This document shows, piece after piece, positions 34,894-46,055 of a stretch of 64,000 nucleotides of DNA. Every line of letters starts with the position of its first letter. Position 1 is the first letter of the stretch. Origin of the DNA: Sparassis latifolia (taxonomy: Eukaryota > Basidiomycota > Agaricomycetes > Polyporales > Sparassidaceae); the NCBI GenBank assembly GCA_018466975.1, contig CM031556.1, positions 1,798,001 through 1,862,000 on the forward strand, given 5' to 3'. The notes under the pieces were generated by a model, which was not told the origin of the DNA, did not search any database, and saw nothing but the letters and a program-made list of their open reading frames with translations. A program made the translations under genes and the position numbers.

Positions 34894-37492
34894 ATGTCAC
34901 GAATTCCTGTCCCCTCCCACTCTCCCTCCTACAATCGTAGCGCGGGCGCACCGACCTCTACTTCTCCAATACCCTTTCCCGACCGTGCCGTTTCTCCCTT
35001 CCCTGGTTCCACTCGTCACCAGTTGTCCACAACCATGTCGACGCTGTCCAGCTCCGTTGCAGAGACCAGGAAGAAACAGTCCAAGCGGGATGAGGTGAGC
35101 AGATCACGTTTCATGTCCTGTCCCATATCGGCGCCTGGGCCGTAAACCGTGTCTATAGTGAGCTTCTCGAGAGATGCGCTGCAGACACGTGTAGTCCTTG
35201 CGCACGATGTCCACGACACCCAGCACATCCAGCGACCGCGCGTTGCTCCCCTCCATCTCTGTTACGAGGCCCCGTCCTCATGCCCGGAAAAACACGCGTC
35301 CTGACCTCTCCGAACCATCACAGGCTATTCGCAAGAAGATAGAGTCGGAGCTCTCGCGGAAACGTACGATCTCGACCACCCAGATCCAGCACTCACGCAA
35401 GCGCGGGACGAAGGCCAGTGTGCAGAAGGGCACCGTCGCCGCGCTCAAGCCGAGTCCCGCGTTGACCGTGCCCGAGAGCATCACGGTCTCGGAAGCCAGC
35501 CAGCTGTGCGCGGCGAAGAGGACCGACTGTGTGCTTGTAGTCGACGACGATGAAGGCCTGAGTGGGATTTTTACCGCCAAAGATTTAGCTTATCGGGCAC
35601 GTCTCCAGTCGCGCTTTTCGTGTTGCGTGCTGAACGTGTCGGCTCCAGGTGACTGCTGATGGTTTGGACCCCCATACCACTCAGGTTAGCGCGATAATGA
35701 CGCGTGGCCCGATGGTTACGCGTGATACCACCAGTGCTACCGAGGCATTGCAGTTGATGGTGCAAAGACACTTCAGGCATCTGGTATGTCGCTCAGACGC
35801 GTATTGAGATGATACGCTTGGTGGCTAACTTCACGTCAGCCTGTGTGTAATGAAGAAGGCAATGTCGTCGGCCTTCTGGATATCACTAAGGTCTTCCATG
35901 AGGCACTCGACAAAGTGGAGCGCAGTTCCTCTGCTTCTGAGAAACTGTACGCTGCTCTCACGGGCGTGCAGTCTGAATTGGGTGGTGGAATGGGCGCCAA
36001 TCCCCAAGCTGCTGCCATGTTGTCCTATGTCGAAGCGCTGCGCGAGAAGACTGCGCTACCCGACCTTTCCAGTGTCATGGACTCCCGCACTCAGCCCGCG
36101 ACTGTCGGCCCGAAGACTACCGTCAGAGACGTCGCGAAGCTGATGAAGGAGAGGCGCACCACCGCGGTCTGCGTGATGGAGACACCTACGGTCCCGCCCG
36201 GCGCCCCTGCTGCGGCTCCGAAGATTGCTGGCATCTTCACCAGTAAAGATATTGTGCTGCGTGTGATAGCGGCTGGATTAGACTCGTCCAGATGTAGTGT
36301 TGTGAGAGTTATGACCCCACATCCCGATACCGCTCCTCCTACTTTGACGTGCCACGAGGCGCTGAAGAAGATGCACAGTGCGTACATTTCCACGTCCATC
36401 GTTCATAGTACTGACACGATGGTCTTCAGACGGTCATTATCTGAATTTGCCTGTCGTTGAAGCTGACGGGCGCCTGGTTGCCATCGTCGACGTGTTGAAA
36501 TTGACTTATGCAACGCTTGAACAGGTCAGAGCTTCTGTTTAAATTTGGTGACGTCGTGATCAGCTCACATGTTGTAGATGAATGCGATCACGGCTGAGAC
36601 CGCTGGAGAGGGTGAAGCCGAAGGCGGACCGATGTGGGGTCGCTTCTTCGAATCCCTTGGCACGAACGAAGACTCCGAGTCTGCGCTGTCGGGCTCCGCC
36701 TTCCACACCGATCTACACTCTCGTCACCTGTACAGGACCATGTCTCACGCCCTACAATCTCCATACTCGGAAGTGCACCCCAACGACTCTGCTTCCGTTG
36801 GCGAGGAGGAGGACGCTGTCTCCGCTCTGGACGGGTACCCGAAGAAGCGCGGCGAGACGGCTACGTCAGTGACCGGTCCTTCAGGACCTGCTCCGCCCGT
36901 CGACGACGGGACGTACGTCTTCAAGTTCCGCACCCCCAGTGGACGTACCCACAGATTCCAGGCCCGCAGCGATAACGTGGAGAACTTGCGCGACATCGTT
37001 GGCGGAAAGCTCGCCACCGATCCATTTTTCACGAATTACAGGAGTCAAAACCCTTCCGAGCCCCCTCCGGATCCATCAGACTTCCTGCTGTCGTACACGG
37101 ACGCGGACGGCGATGTTGTACTGATCACCTCGGACTCGGACGTGTCGGACGCAGTGAAGATTGCGAGGGCGGCTCATGATGATCGCGTCGTCCTGTACCT
37201 CCAGGGTGGGAAAGGCTGGGCAGAAGAAATGGCTGAGAAGAGCGCGGCTGCACGTGCCGCTGAGGCCGCCGCCGCCGCTGAGCGCGAGAAGGAGTTAGAG
37301 AAGGCGGCGGAGGTGGCAGCGGTTGTAGCAGCCGCCCCCGAACCGGTCCCCCAGGCACATCCCCAACCCGTGCACCACCATGAGGAGGACTTGGTGTTGG
37401 GCGTCCCGAAAGATCTGTTGCTACCCGCCAGCATAGGTGCCTTGGCTGCGGTCATTTTGGGCGTTTTCACGATTTCTCGGCTTACTCGGTAA
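34894..37492 (+). CDS. four-CBS, PB1-domain protein with C-terminal membrane anchor
   Basis: Predicted adaptor or sensor. Start taken at MSRIPVPSHSP (34894); MSTLSSSVAETRKKQSKRDE at 35035 is an alternative. CBS repeats: TVPESITVSEASQLCAAKRT...GIFTAKDLAYR, then VSAIMTRGPMVTRDTTSATE...GLLDITKVFHEAL, then TVGPKTTVRDVAKLMKERRT...GIFTSKDIVLRVI, then VRVMTPHPDTAPPTLTCHEA...VAIVDVLKLTYATLEQM. CBS pairs commonly bind adenosyl nucleotides. A PB1 domain follows (TYVFKFRTPSGRTHRFQ... with the acidic DADGDVVLITSDSDV). An Ala/Glu coiled coil precedes a terminal helix LLLPASIGALAAVILGVF, a likely tail anchor. Fungal CBS-PB1 proteins are known; their role is not established. Confidence 0.85.
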
Positions 37493-37865
37493 AAATTACG
37501 GTCTGACAGAATTTGCGGACCTTTAGTATCTTCAATCGGAACCCTCGTTCAGTCTTATACCTTGCACCTGCTATGTCATACTCACGATGTCGGAATATGT
37601 TCTTCTGTGCTAAATGACCTCGATCTTGCGTACCATTTGCAACACCGCGAACGAGAGGCGACGAGTGTGGCGTCATTCACGTGACATCAATAGAACGTTA
37701 ATTGCTCCAAGTTCATGCGGTTCGACTGCATTGATTACTGTTTGCAGGCCATTGGATGTTCAGAACAAACTATTGCTAGAGCTCTGCCTTGTACTTTGTC
37801 TTGCGTCGCCTGCTGCTAGCTTTTTTAAATCCGGTACATGTTCCCAAGACCGTCGTGGCGCTCCG
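37493..37865. other. intergenic region upstream of SGF11
   Basis: 373 bases, presumably the SGF11 promoter. Nothing specific recognised. Confidence 0.45.
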
Positions 37866-39477
37866 ATGCCGAAAAGGGAGCGAGATGAAGTGTTGTCGGA
37901 ACTCGTGAGTGTCGCGCAGGTGCTGCCGGAAGAGTGATGTTCAATTGGTCAGGGTAGACGTCCAAAGCCTTCTCGGCGATGCTCGAGGACATCCTCATGG
38001 ACGTCGTGCTAGAATCTCACCAGCAGATCGCGCGCTCCAGAGCCATCTGCGATATATGCCACACACGGTACGTCTCGTCGAACTTGTCGCGTAGGGAAGG
38101 TCACCGTGTATGAACGTGTATTTGTCTATCAGATGTAACGCAGGTACGTTTTCGTCGGGTTTGCGCGTGGCGAGGTGCTCACGAGGCGTCGCAGTCCACG
38201 TTCCCGGACCGTCCAATCCGTCCTTGCAGGCTGGAGCCTCTTCGTCGAGGGTAGCCTCTCCTGCAGGTGAAGGAAAGTCTGCGGACGCGAATGGTTCTGC
38301 GGGAACAGGCACAAGCACTCCGCTCAATGGAAATGGGAAAGACGGCACCGTCTACCTTGAATGCTTGAACTGCAAGAGACAGGTCTGCGATGCATTTGCG
38401 GTCGTCATTTCGCATGAGATGACTGTTGGGGTTTTTAGATCGCATCCACCCGATACGCAACCCACTTGAGCTCCTGCTTGGGTCTCGCGAACTCCCGCAG
38501 AGGTGCAGCGCGGAACGCTACCACGAAAGCAAAGTGCGTCCTCGATATTCCCGTCTATATAGCGTCTGAATTTCAAAATATGTACTGTAAGGCTTGCTTC
38601 TGACGCCGGTAGATCCGCTTCACCGTATCTTGAGTCAGAGGTTGGGAACATTTCTGACGACGGTAAGACTACTACGAAGGGCAAAGGCAAGTCGAAGGCC
38701 AAACGGACAGGTATGAAGCCAAGGAAGGGCTGCGCAGGCTGAGACTGACGTTTTATTTTGCAGACGAAGCGGAATTCAGCTTGAATCGCAAGCGCGTACG
38801 TTGTGTCAGCGTCTGCTGTGGTTGTGCACTTATCGTTGAATAGCCTGGTTCTCCCTCCGTGTCACCATCAAAGAAACAGAAGAAGGCGAAGATAAGTGGT
38901 GAGATATGGTCAGACTGCCGTTCTGTTTCATCAGACACTCACGGGATTATCAGGCTCGCCCATAGCCCGGGCAAAAGTGGAACCAGACGGTCCTGGGTCA
39001 CCCAGCAGTGTGAGTGGAGCCCAGATGCTTTCCACCGTAATTTAACTTTGTGTTCTTTTCAGGCCTACTCTCTTCCTATATCTAACTCGCAGTCGAAAAT
39101 TCCCTCGAGATTGAGAGAGTCGTCAATTGCATCTTCATTCTACCGAGAGCGACATTCCTCGTCGCCCGGATCCCCGTCACCCGGTTCTTCTCCCGCCCGC
39201 TCTATCTCCACCGCTCCATCTGCTCCATCTACTCACAGTCCTTCACTCGTCTCTTACGCTGCCCAGAAATCGAAACCAAGGGGTGGTAAAGGTCCCAGAG
39301 CTCCTGTAAAACAGCCAAACCCTCCGCTTCCACCACCCCCCATCATCAGGGTGCCGGAGCCAGATTATCTAGTTGGTGCGTTCCCAGACGTTCCGTACAC
39401 CTCCTGAGCTAATGAAGGCACCGCCAGATGTGGAAGGCGAGGAGACTGGCTCATCGACAGACACTGATAGTTCCTAA
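37866..39477 (+). CDS. SGF11: SAGA deubiquitinase-module subunit Sgf11
   Basis: Small-helix and zinc-finger subunit that activates Ubp8 to remove ubiquitin from histone H2B. Exon 1 gives MPKRERDEVLSEL, then TSKAFSAMLEDILMDVVLES and RSRAICDICHTR, the N-terminal helix that packs on Sus1 and Sgf73. After a disordered linker, exon joining gives the finger YLECLNCKRQ-IASTRYATHL-SSCLGL, a Cys-x2-Cys...His-x3-Cys knuckle typical of Sgf11. The long Ser/Pro-rich C-terminal half includes KRKRPGSPSVSPSKKQKKAK (likely nuclear signal) and ends SSTDTDSS. Longer than yeast Sgf11, as in other filamentous fungi. About six introns. Confidence 0.85.
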
Positions 39478-40115
39478 TGTTAGCATCACCACTAGCACTC
39501 TCGACCCTCGTTGGCATGTACCGGATGGCACCATGTAGTCTCGCTGTGCGTTTCTTGTTCTCGCTCGCATGTCTCTCCTAATATCTCACTGGATTATCTG
39601 CTGTGGCCCATTGTTTGTAACACCAACTCTAACATTGTCGTGTCTTGCTGAATTTTGCGGGAGCATTTCACGCTCGGCAGTGTTTGTAAGAAGTGTTACT
39701 GCAGGTGGAGTGAAAGCCGGCCGGACGCATGCGTCGCCATGAACTAGTGTGCATGGAACGATTAGCCGGTGTTGCGATTGCACTCGGAGATTGCCGTTTT
39801 GGTGGCTGAATTTACGGGTGGTGGTGCTACGGGAGTATACGAGTGTTTAATGCGGTGAATGGGAAGAACGATCGCGTTGACATTGGCAAGGCATACTTAG
39901 AACACAGAGTCCCGACTGTTTGTCGGAGAGATGCGAAATTTGAGGCTGAACGAGAGGCTGAGGAACGCCAGCCACTTGCCAAAGGACGGCAAATAATCGC
40001 GGTTGCGATGGATCTGCCGTAGCACTCGATAAGTTCTCCGACGGCATTTTCTGTCGTCTCCTTTGCTCGCAGGACGACAAGCCCATCCTACAAGGCTACC
40101 AAGTCACTCTTTAAC
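39478..40115. other. intergenic region
   Basis: 638 bases between two plus-strand genes. No gene or motif supported. Confidence 0.5.
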
Positions 40116-41740
40116 ATGCCTAGGCAACCCACCCAGCCCACTCCTTCCACCATCCCCCAACATCACGACGGCTCCGATACGAAGGTCCCCTACGACGACC
40201 TCATTGACCAGTATGCCACTTCCTACAAGGCGTACACCGTAGACCCTTCATCCTTCCACTCATCCCAAACATCTCACCACAAGCCATCATATTCTCTCAC
40301 AAAGCAGACCAACGACAGTGATATCACCGTGAAAGACATCAAGGATGTCGAAGGCGAGAGCACAGAGCGATTAGACTGGGGATATCCACCACCAACCACT
40401 CAGCCGGAGAAGGAGAAAGAAAAGCGGAAACTTTGGTCTGTCGTGCGTAAATTCTACTCACGAATCCATGAACGTGCTATGCTGACTTCGCGCTGCAGTT
40501 TCTACCCGATTCAATAGCGTGTCGCCTGTATCTGTTGACCGTCTTGGTCGAGACAGCCATAGACCTTGCTATTGAGGCTGAGATCTTCGTTCGGCTTCAG
40601 GAGTCTCGCGACGCAAATGGCAGCGACAATGTCGCGTCTCTGAAGATGCCAGTGTACCTGAGTATCTTCGCCATTGCTCAGTACGTGCTTCCAGGTCGTA
40701 TTCCCCGTTAGACTGAGCCGTTGCGCTCTAGCTTGTTCCAATTCGTTATGGCTCTGGATGCCGTACACGCTCGTAACACTCTTCAATTTATTGCTTTGGC
40801 GTGAGTGCGTTCGCAATGGGTCTCATGCTCCCAACTCAATGTGGTTACCAGAATATTCAATGCCGTATTTCTCGTATACGCCGTCATCCAGATTGGCGAG
40901 ATCCGTGGGTCTCTCCCCACCACGTCGGGAACATCCCATATTCCTATCGACGTCCTCACCACCATTATCCCCATCGTCATCTCTGTTGCCGAGCTTGCCT
41001 ACTTGGCCCTTGGCTGGAAAATCTACACCGAATTTGGCTGGAAAGTGTACAAGTTCCTCGGTGCCGACCGCCAGATTAAGGCGATGTACGCGTACTTCCA
41101 GATATACCTGTGTCTGGTCAAGTTCGACGTGTTCTTCTGGGTCGGCTTCTCAGTTCAGTTCATCTGGCTCGTCCTCAACAGTCACAATGCGGAATACTAT
41201 CTCACGTGTCTTGCGCTGCCATTGTCAATAGTGGTGTTGGTGATTGGTGATCAGGCAGCACGACGGGAGAACAAATGGATGATGCTGGCCTTCATGACCG
41301 GCTGTGTGGGAGCAATGGTATACTTCCTGTACAAGGCGAGTCATGTTTCTCATATTTCTCACAAAAATTGACCCTACTACCCTACCTCAGCTGGTGAAGG
41401 TGTTGAGGTTGAAGTCGACCGCTACTTTTATCCTCGTTTGGCAGACATTGACGACGTTCTGTAAGGTGCATTGATGCCGTATGAAATTTCTTACTGATCA
41501 TCTATCAGCTGTCATTGCGATCGCTTTACTCATTCTTACGTTCGTGTTTGCATGCATAGTCATGAACAACTTCGGGCGGGGATTGAAGACACGCGGTAAA
41601 TAATTCCCGTTACCATCATTGTCACTCCACTTATTCTGTCCGCAGTTGGCAACAACAGTACGTTGAAGCAACGCGGCAAGTCTCAAGACCTCTACAGAGG
41701 ACCGATGAGTAACCATCCAAACAGGATGAGTATCGAGTAG
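40116..41740 (+). CDS. UPF0658-type Golgi membrane protein
   Basis: Multi-span membrane protein resembling the fission-yeast UPF0658 Golgi family. Start MPRQPTQPTPSTIPQHH begins a hydrophilic N-terminus of about 110 residues. Membrane segments: IACRLYLLTVLVETAIDLAI, LSIFAIAHLFQFVMALDAV, FNAVFLVYAVIQIGEI, IIPIVISVAELAYLALG, FDVFFWVGFSVQFIWLVL, LPLSIVVLVIGDQAARREN, MTGCVGAMVYFLYK and a final one around IALLILTFVFACIVMNNFGR. The C-terminal tail is polar. Family function is unknown. About six introns, one placed at an AG just before LVKVLRLKSTATFILVW. Confidence 0.83.
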
Positions 41741-42478
41741 TGCTACGAATGTTGGAACCCGCGGACTTGTATCGATGTGTCGTGTACAATTGTTTCGGTC
41801 ATCAGCGCTTGCGCTCCCGCAAGATTACCCAGGTCACGGACACAGATATCTTCGTACTCACCATCTACCTTGCATTAGTACCTGAGGCCTGACCTCATGC
41901 TCTTCGGTATGTCTACCCCCTTTCTTTAACTTCGTGCTCGGCTCCTTGTTGCTGGTCCACATCGGGGCGTCCTATCCTACAACTGTTGCGTAAATCTTTC
42001 TTGTACCACATTTCTGTTTCGCACACTTGAATTCTAGATCCTCTCTTGCCGCAGTTGTCCAGTGGGAGCATCTTGTCCCATACCCCAACGATTGTATTGT
42101 TAGCTAGGGATAGTTCAACGCAGAATTAGAGTGAAGATCATTGTCGTTTTATTGCACCGGTCGCTGAGATATCGATTGTTTAAATGTACTTGCAACAGTC
42201 TAAGGGGGTGCAAAAACTCGCAGCACCACTAATACCAGTGGATTGAGGCTGAAACATTCGCTGTGTGTCTGTTACGAACCCATTGGGACTTCTCACTAAG
42301 ATGTATTAGACCGAGGTGAACGTTTGGGACATCGCTGGGTGGATCTCACTCGATCTAGAGCGCTTCATCAACCGCGATCGACGTGGCAGGCGGAGTGAGT
42401 GACTACCATATCCGGTAATAACGCTTCTTTCGCACCTCCCAACAGTTTGCATGAGGACAGCCGGCCTGCCCACTGATT
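41741..42478. other. intergenic region
   Basis: 738 bases between UPF0658 and BET1, holding the 3' flank and the BET1 promoter. No coding frame with support. Confidence 0.5.
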
Positions 42479-43063
42479 ATGTCGCAACGGTGAGCAATGC
42501 ATGCCAATCGTGGTACGAGAAATGACAATGAAAGTATCACAGATTTAGGACGACGGCACGGTCTTCACTGCGCGACCGCACAGCGTTACTTCCCGAGTAC
42601 TATACCCCGCCGTCCTCGGGGAGGTCGTCTCCCCTCAATGGTCTGCAGCCCGGCGGTCAACGATTTGCAGATGATCTTGAAGGCCAGAACGATGAGCAGG
42701 TTAACAGCCTGACAGCGAAAGTGAAGATGTTGAAGGAAGTGAGTGAGTTGTCCCTACTCTGGCTCAGGACATCGTTGACTGAGCACGCGCACACGCCAGA
42801 TCACTGTCGGGATTGGAAACGAGGTGCGAGACTCTACAGTGCAGCTCAGTCAGATGGTGTGTATACCCGCCTATTGAACGCTCTGCTGCGAGCTCATGCA
42901 TGTGCAGAACGATGCCTTCTCGGAGACGTCTGGTATACTGGCAGGGACGTTCAGAAGGATGAACAACATGGCGGAACGGCAAGGCTGCCGGTGGCTGTGG
43001 TATATTGTTTTCCTCATCATCGTCTTCTGGTTCTTCATGATTGTTTGGTGGTTTCGTCGGTAA
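42479..43063 (+). CDS. BET1: Qc-SNARE Bet1
   Basis: ER-to-Golgi vesicle SNARE anchored by its C-terminus. The first coding exon is 11 nt (ATG to CG at 42489). Its GTGAGC intron leads to an exon giving TTARSSLRDRTALLPEYYTP, then DDLEGQNDEQVNSLTAKVKM, the start of the SNARE helix. Later exons supply ITVGIGNEVRDSTVQLSQM and NDAFSETSGILAGTFRRMNN, containing the central Gln layer. The tail RQGCRWLWYIVFLIIVFWFF and ending WWFRR is the membrane anchor. The order matches Bet1 throughout. It is convergent with ULP1, 175 bases between stops. Confidence 0.92.
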
Positions 43064-43238
43064 TACATGCTTTACGGACATCTCGCCCGTGGGCTCCCAA
43101 TGTGTCCATTCAACGCAGCGCGAAAGAAGATTTATCTCCCGGGAAAATACAAATGGAATCGCTACCATAACCTCGAAGTCAAAAGTACAGTATAAGATAT
43201 GCACAAATAAAAAAAACCTGCCCGCTCGCTAATAACAA

Positions 43239-45663
43239 CTATGTGTCGTCGCGTAGCTTGACGTTTCCAATCTCCCATATCATCCGTCGGCGAAGATACG
43301 GCATATCAGCCTGCGTGAACACAAAAGTCTCCTGCCCTCTGGATAATGATTCCATGAACTGGCAGGCAAACACTCCGCAGTCCGACCCATTCTCTTGTAT
43401 TATATCCTAAGTTAAGATTAGAGAGACCATTCGTGACCGCTAGAGCACTCGTACTGACCGGCATATTGTAGTCTTGCCAACCAGTGAAATCGAACGGTCT
43501 TCTTTTCTTGTTTCTATGTTCGGCATCGAGGTATTCTCTTATATACTACATGACGTTAGATATTGCTCTGAGAATAAACGGAAATGGCTCACCTTGCACA
43601 CTGATCGCCTCGGCCCCATACTGTCGTATGACTCGATCCGCTTCCTACGGAAGTTAATCGCAGCAGCACTCCAGTGCAAGTTTTTATGATTGACGGGTAT
43701 GAGCACAACGTCCTTCTCGAAGATGTCGAACTGCAAGGCCAGATATAATAAATCGACTGCTGGAATAGAGGAGAAGCGCCAACCCACCTTTTTTGTCCAC
43801 TTCGCCAGCCTCCCCTTCTCATAACCGTCGTCCGTGAGCTTGGCCCAAAAGAACGTGTTGAAATAGTGGATGTTCAGCACTTTCCGCCCGTTGGCGGCTA
43901 CATTCTCCTTGCTCTCCTCGGACCGGTTCAAGAGCATCTGCCCGTAGAAGTTGATGATCTCGTCGTTCAGCCACGTGAGAGGCTTGAGCCGCATGATGTC
44001 TAAATCTGTCACCTGCTCCCGCCCGCACTTTGCGATCACACCCTTCTTTGCGAGGAGCGCCTTGACGGCCGCTTCGTCCTCGGGGGGTAGCGATGAGGGT
44101 AAGGGTTTCGGACCGTGCAGCTGGCGCTCGATCGCCTCGTCTCTGGCACGGTTAATGCTTCGTAGTCGGTCTAGCGATGGGGTGAATGGTTTGACCGGCG
44201 GACTATGGAGAAAGACCAATCAATGTTGCGAATAATTTCACGGCATATAACGATGACACTGACGCGTTTAGGCTTTCTCTCGCCTTGTATATTGCGCGTA
44301 ACAGGAATTCAGGTGTGACATTCTGCAACGGAAATTAGTATGACTCGGGCACAGGCTTTGAGCGACATACCGCGGAGTCAGAGTATCTCCGATTTGCAGG
44401 CGCTATGTTCCTCTTGCCCCGTAAGTCCGTAAGGGAGTGAGATGCTAGACCAAAGTGAGCGGTAAAAGAACTGCCACCGACGAAAAACGTACGTGACAAG
44501 ACCCTTCGCCTATCCGAGGCATCCAGGAGTGCTTGGTAGCCCATAAAACCTAGGAGGGTAACTGAACACGACGATCAACTTCCTCAGGGTGATTACTCAC
44601 CTTTGAATGTGTTGAAATCGGAACTATAGCCTACGAGGCGGAATGAGAAGAGCATCGGACGCTGAAGACCGAATATACATACCCGTTCTACGTTTCATTT
44701 TGTAATACTCCTTCTGCATTTCCTCCATGCCTTTCAACCGATCCGCCTTCACTTTTTCTCTATGCTGGTAAGAACGTAAGCGACACAGACTTGATACACA
44801 TCCACAATACGACTCACCCGCCTCATATGGATATGTTCCATACTGACATACGTCCTCCTCGGTAGAGAGTCCGTCCTCTGGTGGGCATGTCTTGCCATGG
44901 CCGCCTCCACCTGTGGATGCAAGCGGGAGACGGACGCGACTGTGGGTGGTGTAGAAGGGGTAGTCGCATCTGATGGTGGTGGAGAAACTAGTCCAAACGG
45001 TGCTGCGGATGATTGGTCGACTTGCACCTCACTCGGTTTGACGGGTATTCGGGAAGGCTCGGGACCCGAGGACTTTCTGTGAAGGTGGACAGTGTGCTCT
45101 GGTAATGGATGTGATGGTGGTGGTGGTGGCGGTGGCGGCGGTAGGGGTGCTATTGGACGTGACGATGCGCGTGAAGCTATGAAGTTTGGTGGCGGGTCTT
45201 GCGGTTGCGTGCGCCGCGGCTCTGGTGCAATTGGAGAGGTTATTGGTAGATGCTGTCTAGGAACTGGTCGACGGAAGTCTTGTGGAATGGTAGGTCGAGA
45301 AGACGGGTGGTATCGTGCCGCAGCCAAATTCTTAGTGAACGTTCGCACTCGCGAAGGTGGCCGAGACGGTGGTGGGGAGGGTAGGGGTGGAGATACAGTA
45401 TCTGGGCTGGAGATTTCTGACGCTCCACCATCTGTCGATGAATTCGACGAGGCCGTCTGTGACCTATCGTATCTCCGTCCGGTCAACGTCTCGTAAGTCA
45501 GAGACCACATCTCGGTTATGAGTCTTCCCCAACGTGCACACAGGCCTTCGGTCTCTGATGGGGTGCTATTCCCTCCGGAGAAGTGATGGCTCTTTAGACG
45601 AGGTTGTTTCGGAGGGCGCATAGGCAGAAGCGGGTCGCTGGCTTGTCTCTTCCGCGGATTCAT
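43239..45663 (-). CDS. ULP1: SUMO protease Ulp1
   Basis: Cysteine protease that matures SUMO and removes it from targets, usually at nuclear pores. The start is taken at MNPRKRQASDPLL (45663); the frame is open further upstream. The N-terminal half is disordered, with a long Pro run (about ten residues) and many Ser/Pro pairs. The catalytic C-terminus shows TWLNDEIINFYGQML, the His in NLHWSAAAINF, the Asp in ESYDSMG, and the Gln and Cys in QENGSDCGVFACQ, the complete Ulp1 triad plus oxyanion Gln. It ends WEIGNVKLRDDT. About nine introns. Substrate choice cannot be read from sequence. Confidence 0.9.
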
Positions 45664-45947
45664 GGAAGGGCTTGTCACGGTGTCAGTGTGGCCACAGCGA
45701 AACCACTGGGTTGAAACAGGTGTTTTTCTAAGTGAATTCACAAGGAATATACCGGGCAAGAGTGTCAAAAATGCGGAGAGGGCTGAAGGAGGCACGCGTA
45801 GAGCAGTAGCTTGAGGGTGTTGTCCTCGGAAAGCACTGGTATCGACACCGGAGGAGTGGCTGGAGCGAGCGCCAACTGAAGCGGCAGCCGCGAGTGAAAA
45901 CTTACATAATATTAAGCATTAATGGTATACTCGACTTTCACTGTTGA

Positions 45948-46048
45948 GCTTGGATGGCTCAGTTGGTTAGAGCGCAGGTCTCATATCCATGAACTTCCAA
46001 GTCGAGGTGTAATCCTGAGGTCGTGAGTTCGATCCTCACTCCGAGCAC
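45948..46048 (+). tRNA. tRNA-Met (CAT), elongator type, with intron
   Basis: Acceptor stem GCTTGGA pairs with TCCGAGC (one T-G pair). The D arm is GCTCAGTTGGTTAGAGC. The anticodon CAT is at 45982-45984 in a CTCATAA loop. A 26-base intron (about 45986-46011) interrupts after position 37, the canonical place. The T arm GTGAGTTCGATCCTCAC contains the B box. A six-T run follows at once. Confidence 0.9.
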
Positions 46049-46049
46049 T

Positions 46050-46055
46050 TTTTTC
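46050..46055 (+). terminator. RNA polymerase III terminator of tRNA-Met
   Basis: Six T residues starting two bases after the tRNA discriminator base. Confidence 0.8.
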
